Below, piece by piece: positions 8,660-15,719 of a DNA stretch of 64,000 bases. The translations under genes and the position numbers were made by a program. Origin of the DNA: Neobacillus cucumis. Its GTDB lineage: Bacteria > Bacillota > Bacilli > Bacillales_B > DSM-18226. Each line of letters opens with the position of its first letter. Position 1 is the first letter of the stretch. Under the pieces are notes generated by a model. That model was not told the origin of the DNA. It was given only the letters and a program-made list of their open reading frames with translations, and searched no databases. The stretch lies in assembly GCF_023715505.1 (NCBI RefSeq), contig NZ_JAMBOH010000019.1, forward strand, positions 1-64,000. The letters are read 5' to 3'.

Positions 8660-8731
8660 TTAATAAATTATCAGTGGATATTAACAAATTCTCGGTTTTA
8701 TTAACAATTTTTCGTTGGATATTAACAAATT
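8660..8731. repeat. Degenerate 21-bp-period array with TTAAYAAWTT core
   Basis: Four units start at 8660, 8681, 8701 and 8722 (steps of 21, 20 and 21 bp): TTAATAAATT, TTAACAAATT, TTAACAATTT and TTAACAAATT. Units 1 and 3 also share the ending TGGATA. The array lies between the hydrolase terminator and the CoA ligase operator. A related array is at 28366-28518. Confidence 0.7.
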
Positions 8732-8733
8732 AC

Positions 8734-8758
8734 AAAAAAACGACCCTAATAGGGCCGT
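8734..8758 (-). terminator. Terminator of the ketosynthase-hydrolase operon
   Basis: Minus strand ACGGCCCT / AGGGTCGT hairpin (8740-8758) followed by seven Ts (As at 8734-8740 on the plus strand). It lies 24 nt after the hydrolase stop. Confidence 0.8.
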
Positions 8759-8781
8759 AACTTGATCTAACCTCTTCTCAA

Positions 8782-9681
8782 CTATACATCCAAAAATCGC
8801 GTAATGGCTGATAATAGCTGCGGCAAATCATCCACCAGCGGAGAGTGCCCGCAATTCTTTAATTCGATGAACTTAGCTTTACTTCCTAAATCTTCAAGAA
8901 TTTCATTCGTCATTTCCGCTGTTACCACATAATCACGTTCTCCCCGCAATACAAGGACAGGAACATTTATGTCATCCACTTTTCCATTTCCTTCAACAAG
9001 CCCATTGTGATGATGGCTGATATTAAAGGTATTATTGGAATGATGGACCTCTGCTAGATTGCGCTGCGTTCTCATATCCTGCAGATATTCCTCATAGAGT
9101 TCTGGTGATGGTTGGTTATGTGTATAAATCACCGCATTCCAAATTAACTTCAATAATTCCGTATTATTCGTATCATACGCCGTCTGCACTGGGATCGTTT
9201 TGGTTACATCTTTTTTAATCTCTTCATGTAAAGCGAAGCGATGCAGTTCATCATTTTCATGTTGTTTACCCTCAAAAGGATAGCCTCTCGTTGATTCGGA
9301 TGCTAATAAAATCAGCTTGTTACAATAGCCCGGGTAATCAGCAACAAATTGCATCGACACTGCCCCACCAGTTGACCAGCCCACAATGGCAAAGTCCTTT
9401 AAGCCAATCGCATCAACGAATAATTTCACATCATCGGAAAAATCTTTAATCGACGTAATTAGATTGTTATAAGTTGACTGGCCAAAGCCTCGTAAATCAA
9501 CGGCATACAGCTTATATTTGGCGTCGATATTTTCATAAACTAAATCCCAGTGCTTCGAAGAGGTCATATTTCCATGAATCAATAAAACTTTTTGCTTCCC
9601 GCCCTCTCTTTCTCTATAGGCAAGTGTCTCGCCATTTGGCAAATGAACTTCCTTTATTGTTATGTTTACCACTTTCATCAT
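8782..9681 (-). CDS. Alpha/beta hydrolase, probable intracellular PHA depolymerase type
   Basis: About 299 residues. It has an alpha/beta-hydrolase fold: LIHGNMTSSKHWD oxyanion loop, DLRGFGQS, nucleophile elbow VGWSTGG (Ser near residue 105), VLRGERDYVV with the acid and CGHSPLVDD with the histidine near the C-terminus. Size and the HGNMTSSKHW/GWSxGG signature resemble the ~300-residue intracellular short-chain-length polyhydroxyalkanoate depolymerases of Bacillus; that assignment is from memory and could be wrong. The start is taken at 9681 because ATG there overlaps the upstream stop as ATGA; the longer start at 9693 has no ribosome site. Last gene of the importer operon. Confidence 0.8.
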   Translation of the reverse strand: MMKVVNITIKEVHLPNGETLAYREREGGKQKVLLIHGNMTSSKHWDLVYENIDAKYKLYAVDLRGFGQSTYNNLITSIKDFSDDVKLFVDAIGLKDFAIVGWSTGGAVSMQFVADYPGYCNKLILLASESTRGYPFEGKQHENDELHRFALHEEIKKDVTKTIPVQTAYDTNNTELLKLIWNAVIYTHNQPSPELYEEYLQDMRTQRNLAEVHHSNNTFNISHHHNGLVEGNGKVDDINVPVLVLRGERDYVVTAEMTNEILEDLGSKAKFIELKNCGHSPLVDDLPQLLSAITRFLDV

Positions 9682-10688
9682 CCTTTTCCCCATTTAATGG
9701 TCGTCGCTCCCCAGGCATAACCGATTCCGGCACTGACCAGCACCACGAGGTCTCCATCCTTTACTTTCCCGCCCTTCTGGGCAAGCTCCAATGACAAAAT
9801 CTGATCGATTTGGCCGATATGCCCATAATCTTCGAGATAAATAGATTGTTCAGGGGACAACCCCAGTTCTTTTAAAACATATTCATGGGCTGACTTTTTC
9901 ATGTGAAGAATCGCTAAATAAGCAATATCATTCACCTGATAACCGCTTTTCCGTACAGATTCCCTAATCACCTTCAAAAAGTTAGCCATTGACTTTTGCT
10001 CGAGACGAGACTTCATTCCCTCTGGATCGAGAACATCGAGCATATTAAGCCGCTGTTCAATAGCTTCCTTCGTAATCGGGTTCTTTGTTCCTCCTGCTAC
10101 AACCACAACATCCTCGGAAAATGAACCATCTGTCATCAGCTCTGTTTCTAACAAAACATTTTCACTATGATTCTTTTTCAAAAGAATGGCTCCACCACCG
10201 GCACCAAGATTATACATAAAACGGGTCCTAGGATTCTGATAATCGATAAAATCGGCGTTACGATAACCACCTGCGAGCAAGACAGTCTGAATTCCAGGAT
10301 CGGCAATCATCAGACTTTTGGCCAATTTTAAAGCCATAACGGTCGTACCGCACCTTAATGCCGCATCAAATGCCCAGGCATTTAGTGCCCCAACCTCTTG
10401 CTGAAGCTTGATTCCCGCTGTCCAAAGCGGATATTCCTTATGCTCCTCGCCGATATAAATGACAAGGTCAATATCCATGGGATTAATCCCGGCTTTTGCT
10501 ATTGCCCGTTTGGCCGCAATAATCCCCATTTCACAGGTATGGTCACCTGCTCCCGGAACATACTTTTTCTTTATACCCATTTTTTCTTCCACAACATGCA
10601 GAGGGATACCTGCCATTTGGGCAATCTGTTTCCCCGTCACATAATCCTCTGGCAGATAAATTCCTGTACTAAGAATCCCAATATTCAA
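9678..10688 (-). CDS. 3-oxoacyl-ACP synthase III (KASIII) family protein
   Basis: A 336-residue thiolase-fold protein of the FabH/KASIII family. The nucleophile is Cys113 (AALRCGTT), the first catalytic histidine is His262 (AILHMKKS), but the position of the FabH Asn (YGN) is His290 (YGHIGQ). The triad is therefore Cys-His-His rather than Cys-His-Asn, which argues for acyl transfer or hydrolysis rather than normal decarboxylative fatty-acid initiation (inference). TTG start with AGGAGGTG well placed upstream. It follows the 59-residue gene by 17 nt and overlaps the hydrolase by 4 nt. It is not next to other fatty-acid synthesis genes. Confidence 0.82.
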   Translation of the reverse strand: MNIGILSTGIYLPEDYVTGKQIAQMAGIPLHVVEEKMGIKKKYVPGAGDHTCEMGIIAAKRAIAKAGINPMDIDLVIYIGEEHKEYPLWTAGIKLQQEVGALNAWAFDAALRCGTTVMALKLAKSLMIADPGIQTVLLAGGYRNADFIDYQNPRTRFMYNLGAGGGAILLKKNHSENVLLETELMTDGSFSEDVVVVAGGTKNPITKEAIEQRLNMLDVLDPEGMKSRLEQKSMANFLKVIRESVRKSGYQVNDIAYLAILHMKKSAHEYVLKELGLSPEQSIYLEDYGHIGQIDQILSLELAQKGGKVKDGDLVVLVSAGIGYAWGATTIKWGKG

Positions 10689-10705
10689 TGCCGCACCTCC
10701 TAAGC

Positions 10706-10885
10706 TTACGCTTGTTCCGCCATTTCCTTCATATATTCCATCGCTTCCTCCATACTTTCAAATAATGTTTCCCTTTCCAGTTGGACATGTGTAACTTTGA
10801 TTCTCCAATGCTTTTTTGCAGTGTCTTTTTCAACCCCTGCTAATTGAAATCGGACGACGAAGGAAGCAATCTGATTATTCTCCAT
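10706..10885 (-). CDS. Uncharacterised 59-residue protein in importer operon
   Basis: A small ORF starting MENNQIASFVVRFQLAGVEK and ending MKEMAEQA. ATG start 5-6 nt after a strong GGGAGGAA site. It fills the space between the permease stop (12 nt upstream) and the ketosynthase start (17 nt downstream), exactly as a real cistron would. It is soluble and highly charged; the pattern suggests a beta-beta-alpha fold with an amphipathic C-terminal helix from about residue 41. No family recognised. It may be a partner of the ketosynthase or hydrolase (inference from position only). Confidence 0.72.
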   Translation of the reverse strand: MENNQIASFVVRFQLAGVEKDTAKKHWRIKVTHVQLERETLFESMEEAMEYMKEMAEQA

Positions 10886-10897
10886 TAGTTCCTCCCT

Positions 10898-11896
10898 CTA
10901 TCCTGCCACTTTTTCTTTACTTTTTACAGCAGTCTGTTTTTTTCGTTTCGACGGATAAGTGCTTAACGTCCCCACAATTCCTTTTGGGAAGAACATTACG
11001 ACTAAAATATAAATAATGCCGAAGAAAATAATCCATCGTTCAAAGATGACATGCTCCTTGGCAAGTTCCGTCAGCCAGTCATGGGCAAATTCAATTAACC
11101 CCGCCCCAATGATGGCCCCGACTAATGTGCCAACCCCGCCAATAATCGTCATTAACAACGCATCTAACGTAATATCCATGGAAAACACACTGGTATTCAC
11201 ATATCTTAGCGAAATGGCATATAAAATCCCCGCTATCCCAGCGATCACCCCAGAAACGACACTCGCGGCAATCTTATAATGCAACACTTGAAACCCGAGT
11301 GATTCGGTCCTTTGTTCGTTTTCCCTGATGGCTTGGAGTACTCGGCCAAGCGGAGAATTGGTAAACCGTTTTAAGAATAAAAAGATTGCCATCATGAGGC
11401 AAAGGCTGAGCCAATAAAAATGAGTCCGGTCGATAAACAATTCAGGAACGCGGAAGGTGAATCCATCGTTTCCAAATGTCATGGACCGCCATTTTTCCGC
11501 CAGCACTAAAAAGAGCCCCGAAAGTGATAAGGTTAACATGGCGTAGAAATGACTTTTTAGACGGAGAGTCAACAGACCGACAATAAAGCTTACCAATCCG
11601 GTAAGAACAATCGTCGACAAAACCGCTAGGAAAAAGTAAGTCATCGTCGGTTCAAATTTTTTCATAAAAATCCCCATTGAATAGGCGCCAATCCCAAAAA
11701 ACATCGCATGACCAAACGAAACAATGCCAGTAAAACCGATTAACAAATCATAACTCATCGCAAAAATAGCAAAGACAAATATTTGGGTTAATAAGATCAA
11801 TAGGTTTCTAGACTCATAAACAAATGGAAGAAGGATAAGGAAGGCGGCGATGACTAAAATTAAAGCGGTCATTCTATTTCCTTGGATTAATTTCAT
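10898..11896 (-). CDS. Liv-type ABC transporter permease (LivM-like)
   Basis: A 332-residue protein with about 9-10 hydrophobic segments and the conserved LivM features: YDLLIGFTGIVSFGHAMFFG near residues 49-68 and the EAA-like loop LQAIRENEQRTESLG near 185-200. It is one of two permeases of a branched-chain-amino-acid-type (HAAT) importer. Its start overlaps the LivH-like gene by ATGA. The C-terminal tail is basic (KRKKQTAVKSKEK). Given the neighbouring CoA ligase, hydrolase and ketosynthase, the cargo may be a carboxylate rather than an amino acid (inference). Confidence 0.9.
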   Translation of the reverse strand: MKLIQGNRMTALILVIAAFLILLPFVYESRNLLILLTQIFVFAIFAMSYDLLIGFTGIVSFGHAMFFGIGAYSMGIFMKKFEPTMTYFFLAVLSTIVLTGLVSFIVGLLTLRLKSHFYAMLTLSLSGLFLVLAEKWRSMTFGNDGFTFRVPELFIDRTHFYWLSLCLMMAIFLFLKRFTNSPLGRVLQAIRENEQRTESLGFQVLHYKIAASVVSGVIAGIAGILYAISLRYVNTSVFSMDITLDALLMTIIGGVGTLVGAIIGAGLIEFAHDWLTELAKEHVIFERWIIFFGIIYILVVMFFPKGIVGTLSTYPSKRKKQTAVKSKEKVAG

Positions 11897-12762
11897 CTTC
11901 TGACCCCTCCCTCACCAAATAAGCCCTGGGGCCGAATAATTAACACGACTGCCATTAGGAGCATATTGACCGCCAGTGATAAATCCGGGACATAGTACGC
12001 CATGAATGAACCGGATAATCCTACTAAAATAGCCGCTAAAACGGAGCCCTTAAAATTGCCCATGCCTCCAATCACCACGACAATAAACGCTAAGATGGCG
12101 AATTCCATTCCCATTCCGGCATGGATTACCCCAGAATAGGGGCCGAGCAGTACACCGCCAAGGGCCGCCATACCTGCACCAATCATAAACACAAACATAA
12201 AGACCTTTTGAATATTAATCCCGAGTGCTTGAACCATTTCTTTATTCATCACACCCGCCCGGACAACAAGGCCGACCTTTGTGTTTTTAAGGATATATTG
12301 AACAGCGGCAAAAATAACAAAGCCGACTAAAATAATAAAGATCCTATATTTAATAACAATGACCCCGCCAAGATCCCAGCTTCCCTTTAAATAATCTGGA
12401 GGCGAAGCCGTCAATTGATTCGGTCCCCAAATAACCTTTAACAGTTCTGATAAAACAAGCATAAGGCCAAGTGTAATTAAAATTTGCTGCACATGATTTC
12501 CGTAAACGGGTTTAATGATCCATTTCTCGATGATGATTCCGAGCAAACAGCCCGTAATGATGGCCCCGGCAATGCCGATGATAAAACTCCCTGTCTGCTG
12601 ATAAACCCATAGTCCGCTATACGCCCCCCAGGCAAACAGCCCGCCATGGGCAAAATTCAGCACATCCATCAAACCGAAAATCAGCGTGAGCCCTGCTGCA
12701 AGTAAAAAAATCAGCATCCCCGTTGCCAGGCCATTTAAGGTTAAATTGATGATTAATTCCAT
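11893..12762 (-). CDS. Liv-type ABC transporter permease (LivH-like)
   Basis: A 289-residue permease with about 8 transmembrane segments. Conserved LivH features are LTLIFGLMDVLNFAHGGLFA near residues 26-45 and VRAGVMNKEMVQALGIN (EAA-like loop) near 177-193. ATG start behind AAGGAGGACC. It lies 16 nt after the LivF-like gene and overlaps the LivM-like gene by 4 nt, in one operon with ATPases and binding protein. Confidence 0.9.
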   Translation of the reverse strand: MELIINLTLNGLATGMLIFLLAAGLTLIFGLMDVLNFAHGGLFAWGAYSGLWVYQQTGSFIIGIAGAIITGCLLGIIIEKWIIKPVYGNHVQQILITLGLMLVLSELLKVIWGPNQLTASPPDYLKGSWDLGGVIVIKYRIFIILVGFVIFAAVQYILKNTKVGLVVRAGVMNKEMVQALGINIQKVFMFVFMIGAGMAALGGVLLGPYSGVIHAGMGMEFAILAFIVVVIGGMGNFKGSVLAAILVGLSGSFMAYYVPDLSLAVNMLLMAVVLIIRPQGLFGEGGVRR

Positions 12763-12778
12763 TTGACGGTCCTCCTTT

Positions 12779-13486
12779 CTAAGCGATGCCTAGATATTTT
12801 CGTTTCATTTCTTCATCTTCTTTTAATTGCTTCATGGTGCCAGACCTAACTGTCCGCCCATCATCAATAATGTAAAAACGGTCACCAATTGTGCTCGCCA
12901 TCATAAAATTCTGCTCCACTAAGACGATGGTTGTTTGATTCTTCATTTGTAAAATTGACTCCATTACTTTCTCAACAACAATGGGTGCCAATCCCTTGCT
13001 TGGCTCATCAATTAACAACAATTCATTCTCATTTACATAGGCTCTAGCAATCGATAACATTTGTTTCTGCCCGCCGCTTAAATGTCCGCCGGTTTTTTTC
13101 CAAAACTTCTTTAGGTCCGGGAACAATTCTAGAATCCAATCCATTCGTTTCGCTGTTTCCTCATTTTCTTTTTGAATCGCCACTTTCATATTTTCTTCTA
13201 CGGTTAAACCCGCAAAGATTCCCTGATCTTCCGGGACATAGCCGATCCCCTTTTTAGCAATTGTATAGGTTGGCAAGGCTTGAATTGGTTCTCCCTTAAA
13301 GGTAATGCTGCCTTTTGATGCAGAATTTAACCCCATAATCGTACGTAAAGTGGTTGTCTTCCCAGCCCCATTTCTTCCTAACAGCACGGTTACTTCACCC
13401 TTCTTTACGTCAAAAGATATCCCTTGGAGAATATGATATTGACCGATATGTGTCTCTACTTGATCAAGCTTCAACAGGTCGTTCAT
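12779..13486 (-). CDS. Liv-type ABC transporter ATP-binding protein (LivF-like)
   Basis: A 235-residue ATPase. Walker A LGRNGAGKTT near residues 36-45, Q-loop region PEDQGIF, signature LSGGQKQ, Walker B LLLIDEPSKGLAP and H-loop VEQN are all present. KGLAP after Walker B and the length point to the LivF branch. It overlaps the LivG-like gene by 23 nt; its GGAGG lies inside the end of that gene, suggesting coupled translation. Confidence 0.92.
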   Translation of the reverse strand: MNDLLKLDQVETHIGQYHILQGISFDVKKGEVTVLLGRNGAGKTTTLRTIMGLNSASKGSITFKGEPIQALPTYTIAKKGIGYVPEDQGIFAGLTVEENMKVAIQKENEETAKRMDWILELFPDLKKFWKKTGGHLSGGQKQMLSIARAYVNENELLLIDEPSKGLAPIVVEKVMESILQMKNQTTIVLVEQNFMMASTIGDRFYIIDDGRTVRSGTMKQLKEDEEMKRKYLGIA

Positions 13487-14237
13487 CCAAATGACCTCCT
13501 AAATAAGCAGACTGAACCGTTTCATTTTTCATGATTTCTGCAGGGGTGCCGTCAGCAAGCAGCCCCCCGTTAAATAAAACCATAACGGAATCCGATAAAT
13601 CTAAGATCATATCCATTTTGTGTTCAATAAGGAGTATGGTCCGGTTGCCTTCATTTTTTATTCTTTTGATTACTTCTAAAATTGCAGGCACTTCCTCTAA
13701 CGACATGCCTGCTGTGGGTTCATCAAGTAAGAGGACCTCCGTTTCAAGTGCAAGCAGCATGGCAATTTCAAGCTTCCGTTTCTCACCATGGGCCAGATTG
13801 ATGGCCAGCGAATTCTTTTTATCATCTAAGAGGACCAGCTTTAGCCATTCCAACGCCTTCTCTTCAAACACCCGGTATTTTTTATGATGAAACAGCATCT
13901 GGTAACGAACTCCTGCTTGTGATTGAACGGCCAATCTGACATTTTCTAGTACCGTTAGATTCGGAAAGACATTGGTAATTTGAAAGGAGCGGCCAATCCC
14001 TGTCCGCGTCCGGAGTGTCGGGGAGAATTTGGTAATATCTTTTCCCCGGTAATAGACTTTTCCACTTGTTGGAGGTAGTTGGCCGCTGAGAAGATTAAAA
14101 AAGGTCGTTTTTCCGGCCCCGTTTGGTCCAATGATCGACATAAAATGTTTTTCGGGGACAGCAATGCTGACAGAATCTACTGCTGTATGACCGCCAAAGG
14201 TAATGGATAAATCTCTCGTTTCAATAAGAGTTGACAT
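13464..14237 (-). CDS. Liv-type ABC transporter ATP-binding protein (LivG-like)
   Basis: About 257 residues from the preferred ATG at 14237 (AGGTGGTG upstream); a longer reading to 14276 lacks a ribosome site. Walker A IGPNGAGKTTF, the variant signature LAHGEKRKLEIA typical of LivG, Walker B VLLLDEPTAGM and the LIEHKMD H-loop are present. It is the first ATPase gene after the binding protein, from which it is separated by a hairpin that may lower its expression. Confidence 0.92.
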   Translation of the reverse strand: MSTLIETRDLSITFGGHTAVDSVSIAVPEKHFMSIIGPNGAGKTTFFNLLSGQLPPTSGKVYYRGKDITKFSPTLRTRTGIGRSFQITNVFPNLTVLENVRLAVQSQAGVRYQMLFHHKKYRVFEEKALEWLKLVLLDDKKNSLAINLAHGEKRKLEIAMLLALETEVLLLDEPTAGMSLEEVPAILEVIKRIKNEGNRTILLIEHKMDMILDLSDSVMVLFNGGLLADGTPAEIMKNETVQSAYLGGHLDERPVEA

Positions 14238-14265
14238 ACTTTCACCACCTGATTTTTTAGCGTTA

Positions 14266-14309
14266 GAAAAAGGCAAGAGGGTGACCTGGTATAACTTGGT
14301 CGAACCCTC
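14266..14309 (-). terminator. Leaky intercistronic terminator between binding protein and importer genes
   Basis: Minus-strand hairpin GAGGGTTCGACC...GGTCACCCTC (14277-14309) followed by TTGCCTTTTT. Such hairpins after a binding-protein gene commonly make the binding protein more abundant than the transporter core. The imperfect T tract suggests partial read-through. Confidence 0.6.
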
Positions 14310-14323
14310 CTGTTTTTTAAATT

Positions 14324-15556
14324 TTACTTGTTCCGGATTGGTGGAGCTGTTTCCTCAGGAGTTAGTTCTCGAATCAGAACTGGAACTGGGTATGGAACAC
14401 CATCCTTCTTTTCTAATTTAATCGCATACAACGTTTGGAGGGCTTGGTGGTCTTCTTTCCGGTAGGTCATTTTCCCTTTTGGTGTCTCAAAGCTCATCCC
14501 TTCCATTGTATTGATTAATTTGTCAGCATCGGCGTTCCCATTGGTCTTTTTTAATGCCTCAACAATGGAGATCGCCGCACTCATACCGCCAGGCGTAAAT
14601 AAATCTGGTACGTCTCCGTTAAACCGCTTTTTATGTTCAGCGACAAGCCAGTCGTTAATTTTGTTTTTTGGAAGGTCATGGTAGTAAACGGTAAAGCCTT
14701 CCATCCCAATCAGCGGCTCCATTGTGGAGAGAGCAGCAATATCAGGTGCACCAGTTGAAATCTTAATGCCCTTTTCTTGGACCTTCATGTCTGAAAGCTG
14801 CTTCCAAGGAGAGTTTGCTCCGGCCCAGACGACAAATAAATAATCAGGCTTAGCATCAATGATTTTTTGAATATTGGAAGTAAAGTCTGTAGCAGCAGGA
14901 TCTGCATATTCTTCTTTTACAATTTCAGCTCCGAGCTTTTTCGCCGCTTCCTTAAAGGCTGCCACGCCATCACGGCCAAAAGAATAATCAGGTGCAAGTG
15001 TGGCAATCTTTACTCCCTTTTTGGCAATTGCCGCTGCACCTGCTACAGCATCTTGTGAGGAGTTACGAGCGGAATGGAAAATATATTTATTAAATTCTGA
15101 ACCGGTAATACTATCAGCAGCGGCCGGTTCAACGACCATTACCTTTTGATATTCTTCTGCTAGCGGTAACACAGCTAACGTATCGGCTGAGCTTGATGAT
15201 CCGACTAAAAAGTCTACATTATCTTCTTCTAATAGCTTGGTAGCTTTTTGAACAGCGACCTCAGGCTTTGTTTCTGTATCCTCTACTATAAATTCAATCT
15301 TTCGGCCGGCCACTTCACGTTTACCGTCTGTTGCATAATCAAGTCCAAGCTCAAAACCTCTTAATGTTTGTTTTCCATATGCTTCAAGAGCGCCTGTCTT
15401 TGAGGCAAGGACGCCAATTTTAATTGGCTCTTTTTTATCTGTGTTGGTGCCTCCCTTCGATTCTGATGATGATTTGTCCGAGCTGCAAGCGCTCGCAAAG
15501 ATCATCATAAAAGTAAGTAAGCCTAATAATGCCCATTTCCTTTGATACCCCTTCAC
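14324..15556 (-). CDS. Liv-type substrate-binding lipoprotein
   Basis: A 410-residue secreted lipoprotein. The signal peptide covers residues 1-23 with lipobox FASAC and lipidated Cys24, followed by a Ser/Lys-rich linker and a type I periplasmic-binding fold starting IKIGVLASKTGALEAYGKQT. It is the cargo receptor of the importer encoded downstream. The Leu/Ile/Val-binding family also includes receptors for amides, aromatic acids and other carboxylates, so the ligand is open. GTG start with GGGGGAAA upstream. The promoter has a tandem-heptamer operator (15606-15638) next to the BTAD regulator gene. Confidence 0.9.
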   Translation of the reverse strand: MKGYQRKWALLGLLTFMMIFASACSSDKSSSESKGGTNTDKKEPIKIGVLASKTGALEAYGKQTLRGFELGLDYATDGKREVAGRKIEFIVEDTETKPEVAVQKATKLLEEDNVDFLVGSSSSADTLAVLPLAEEYQKVMVVEPAAADSITGSEFNKYIFHSARNSSQDAVAGAAAIAKKGVKIATLAPDYSFGRDGVAAFKEAAKKLGAEIVKEEYADPAATDFTSNIQKIIDAKPDYLFVVWAGANSPWKQLSDMKVQEKGIKISTGAPDIAALSTMEPLIGMEGFTVYYHDLPKNKINDWLVAEHKKRFNGDVPDLFTPGGMSAAISIVEALKKTNGNADADKLINTMEGMSFETPKGKMTYRKEDHQALQTLYAIKLEKKDGVPYPVPVLIRELTPEETAPPIRNK

Positions 15557-15605
15557 TCTTTTTCCCCCTTAATATGTTTTCAACAACTTGTAAAGCTTTA
15601 AATCT

Positions 15606-15638
15606 ATGATAGGAGATAATAGTTACAGAAGAGTTACA
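15606..15638 (-). promoter_or_regulatory. SARP/BTAD-like operator-promoter of the importer operon
   Basis: Minus strand: TGTAACT (15632-15638), 4-nt spacer, TGTAACT (15621-15627), 9-nt spacer, -10-like TATCAT (15606-15611). The heptamers are identical and 11 bp apart, the -35 hexamer is missing, and the gene for a BTAD-domain regulator lies immediately upstream. The site at 8616-8648 has the same repeats and the same spacings. Confidence 0.65.
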
Positions 15639-15642
15639 AACA

Positions 15643-15690
15643 AGAAAAGCGCAAGCGCCTTGACCAAGGGCGGGAACTGGTGTTGGACGC
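15643..15690 (+). repeat. Structured intergenic repeat, short copy D
   Basis: Begins AGAAAAGCGCAAGCGCCTTG like copies B and C, then jumps to a variant end GGTGTTGGACGC resembling the GGAGCTGGACG terminus. The central hairpin and tail are missing, so it looks like an internally deleted copy. It lies directly beside the terminator of the regulator gene. Confidence 0.7.
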
Positions 15691-15719
15691 AAAAAAAACA
15701 GCCTGATCTTAAGGCTGTT
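15691..15719 (-). terminator. Terminator of the BTAD regulator gene
   Basis: Minus-strand AACAGCCT / AGGCTGTT hairpin (15697-15704 with 15712-15719) followed by eight Ts. It overlaps the last codons of the regulator. Confidence 0.88.
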
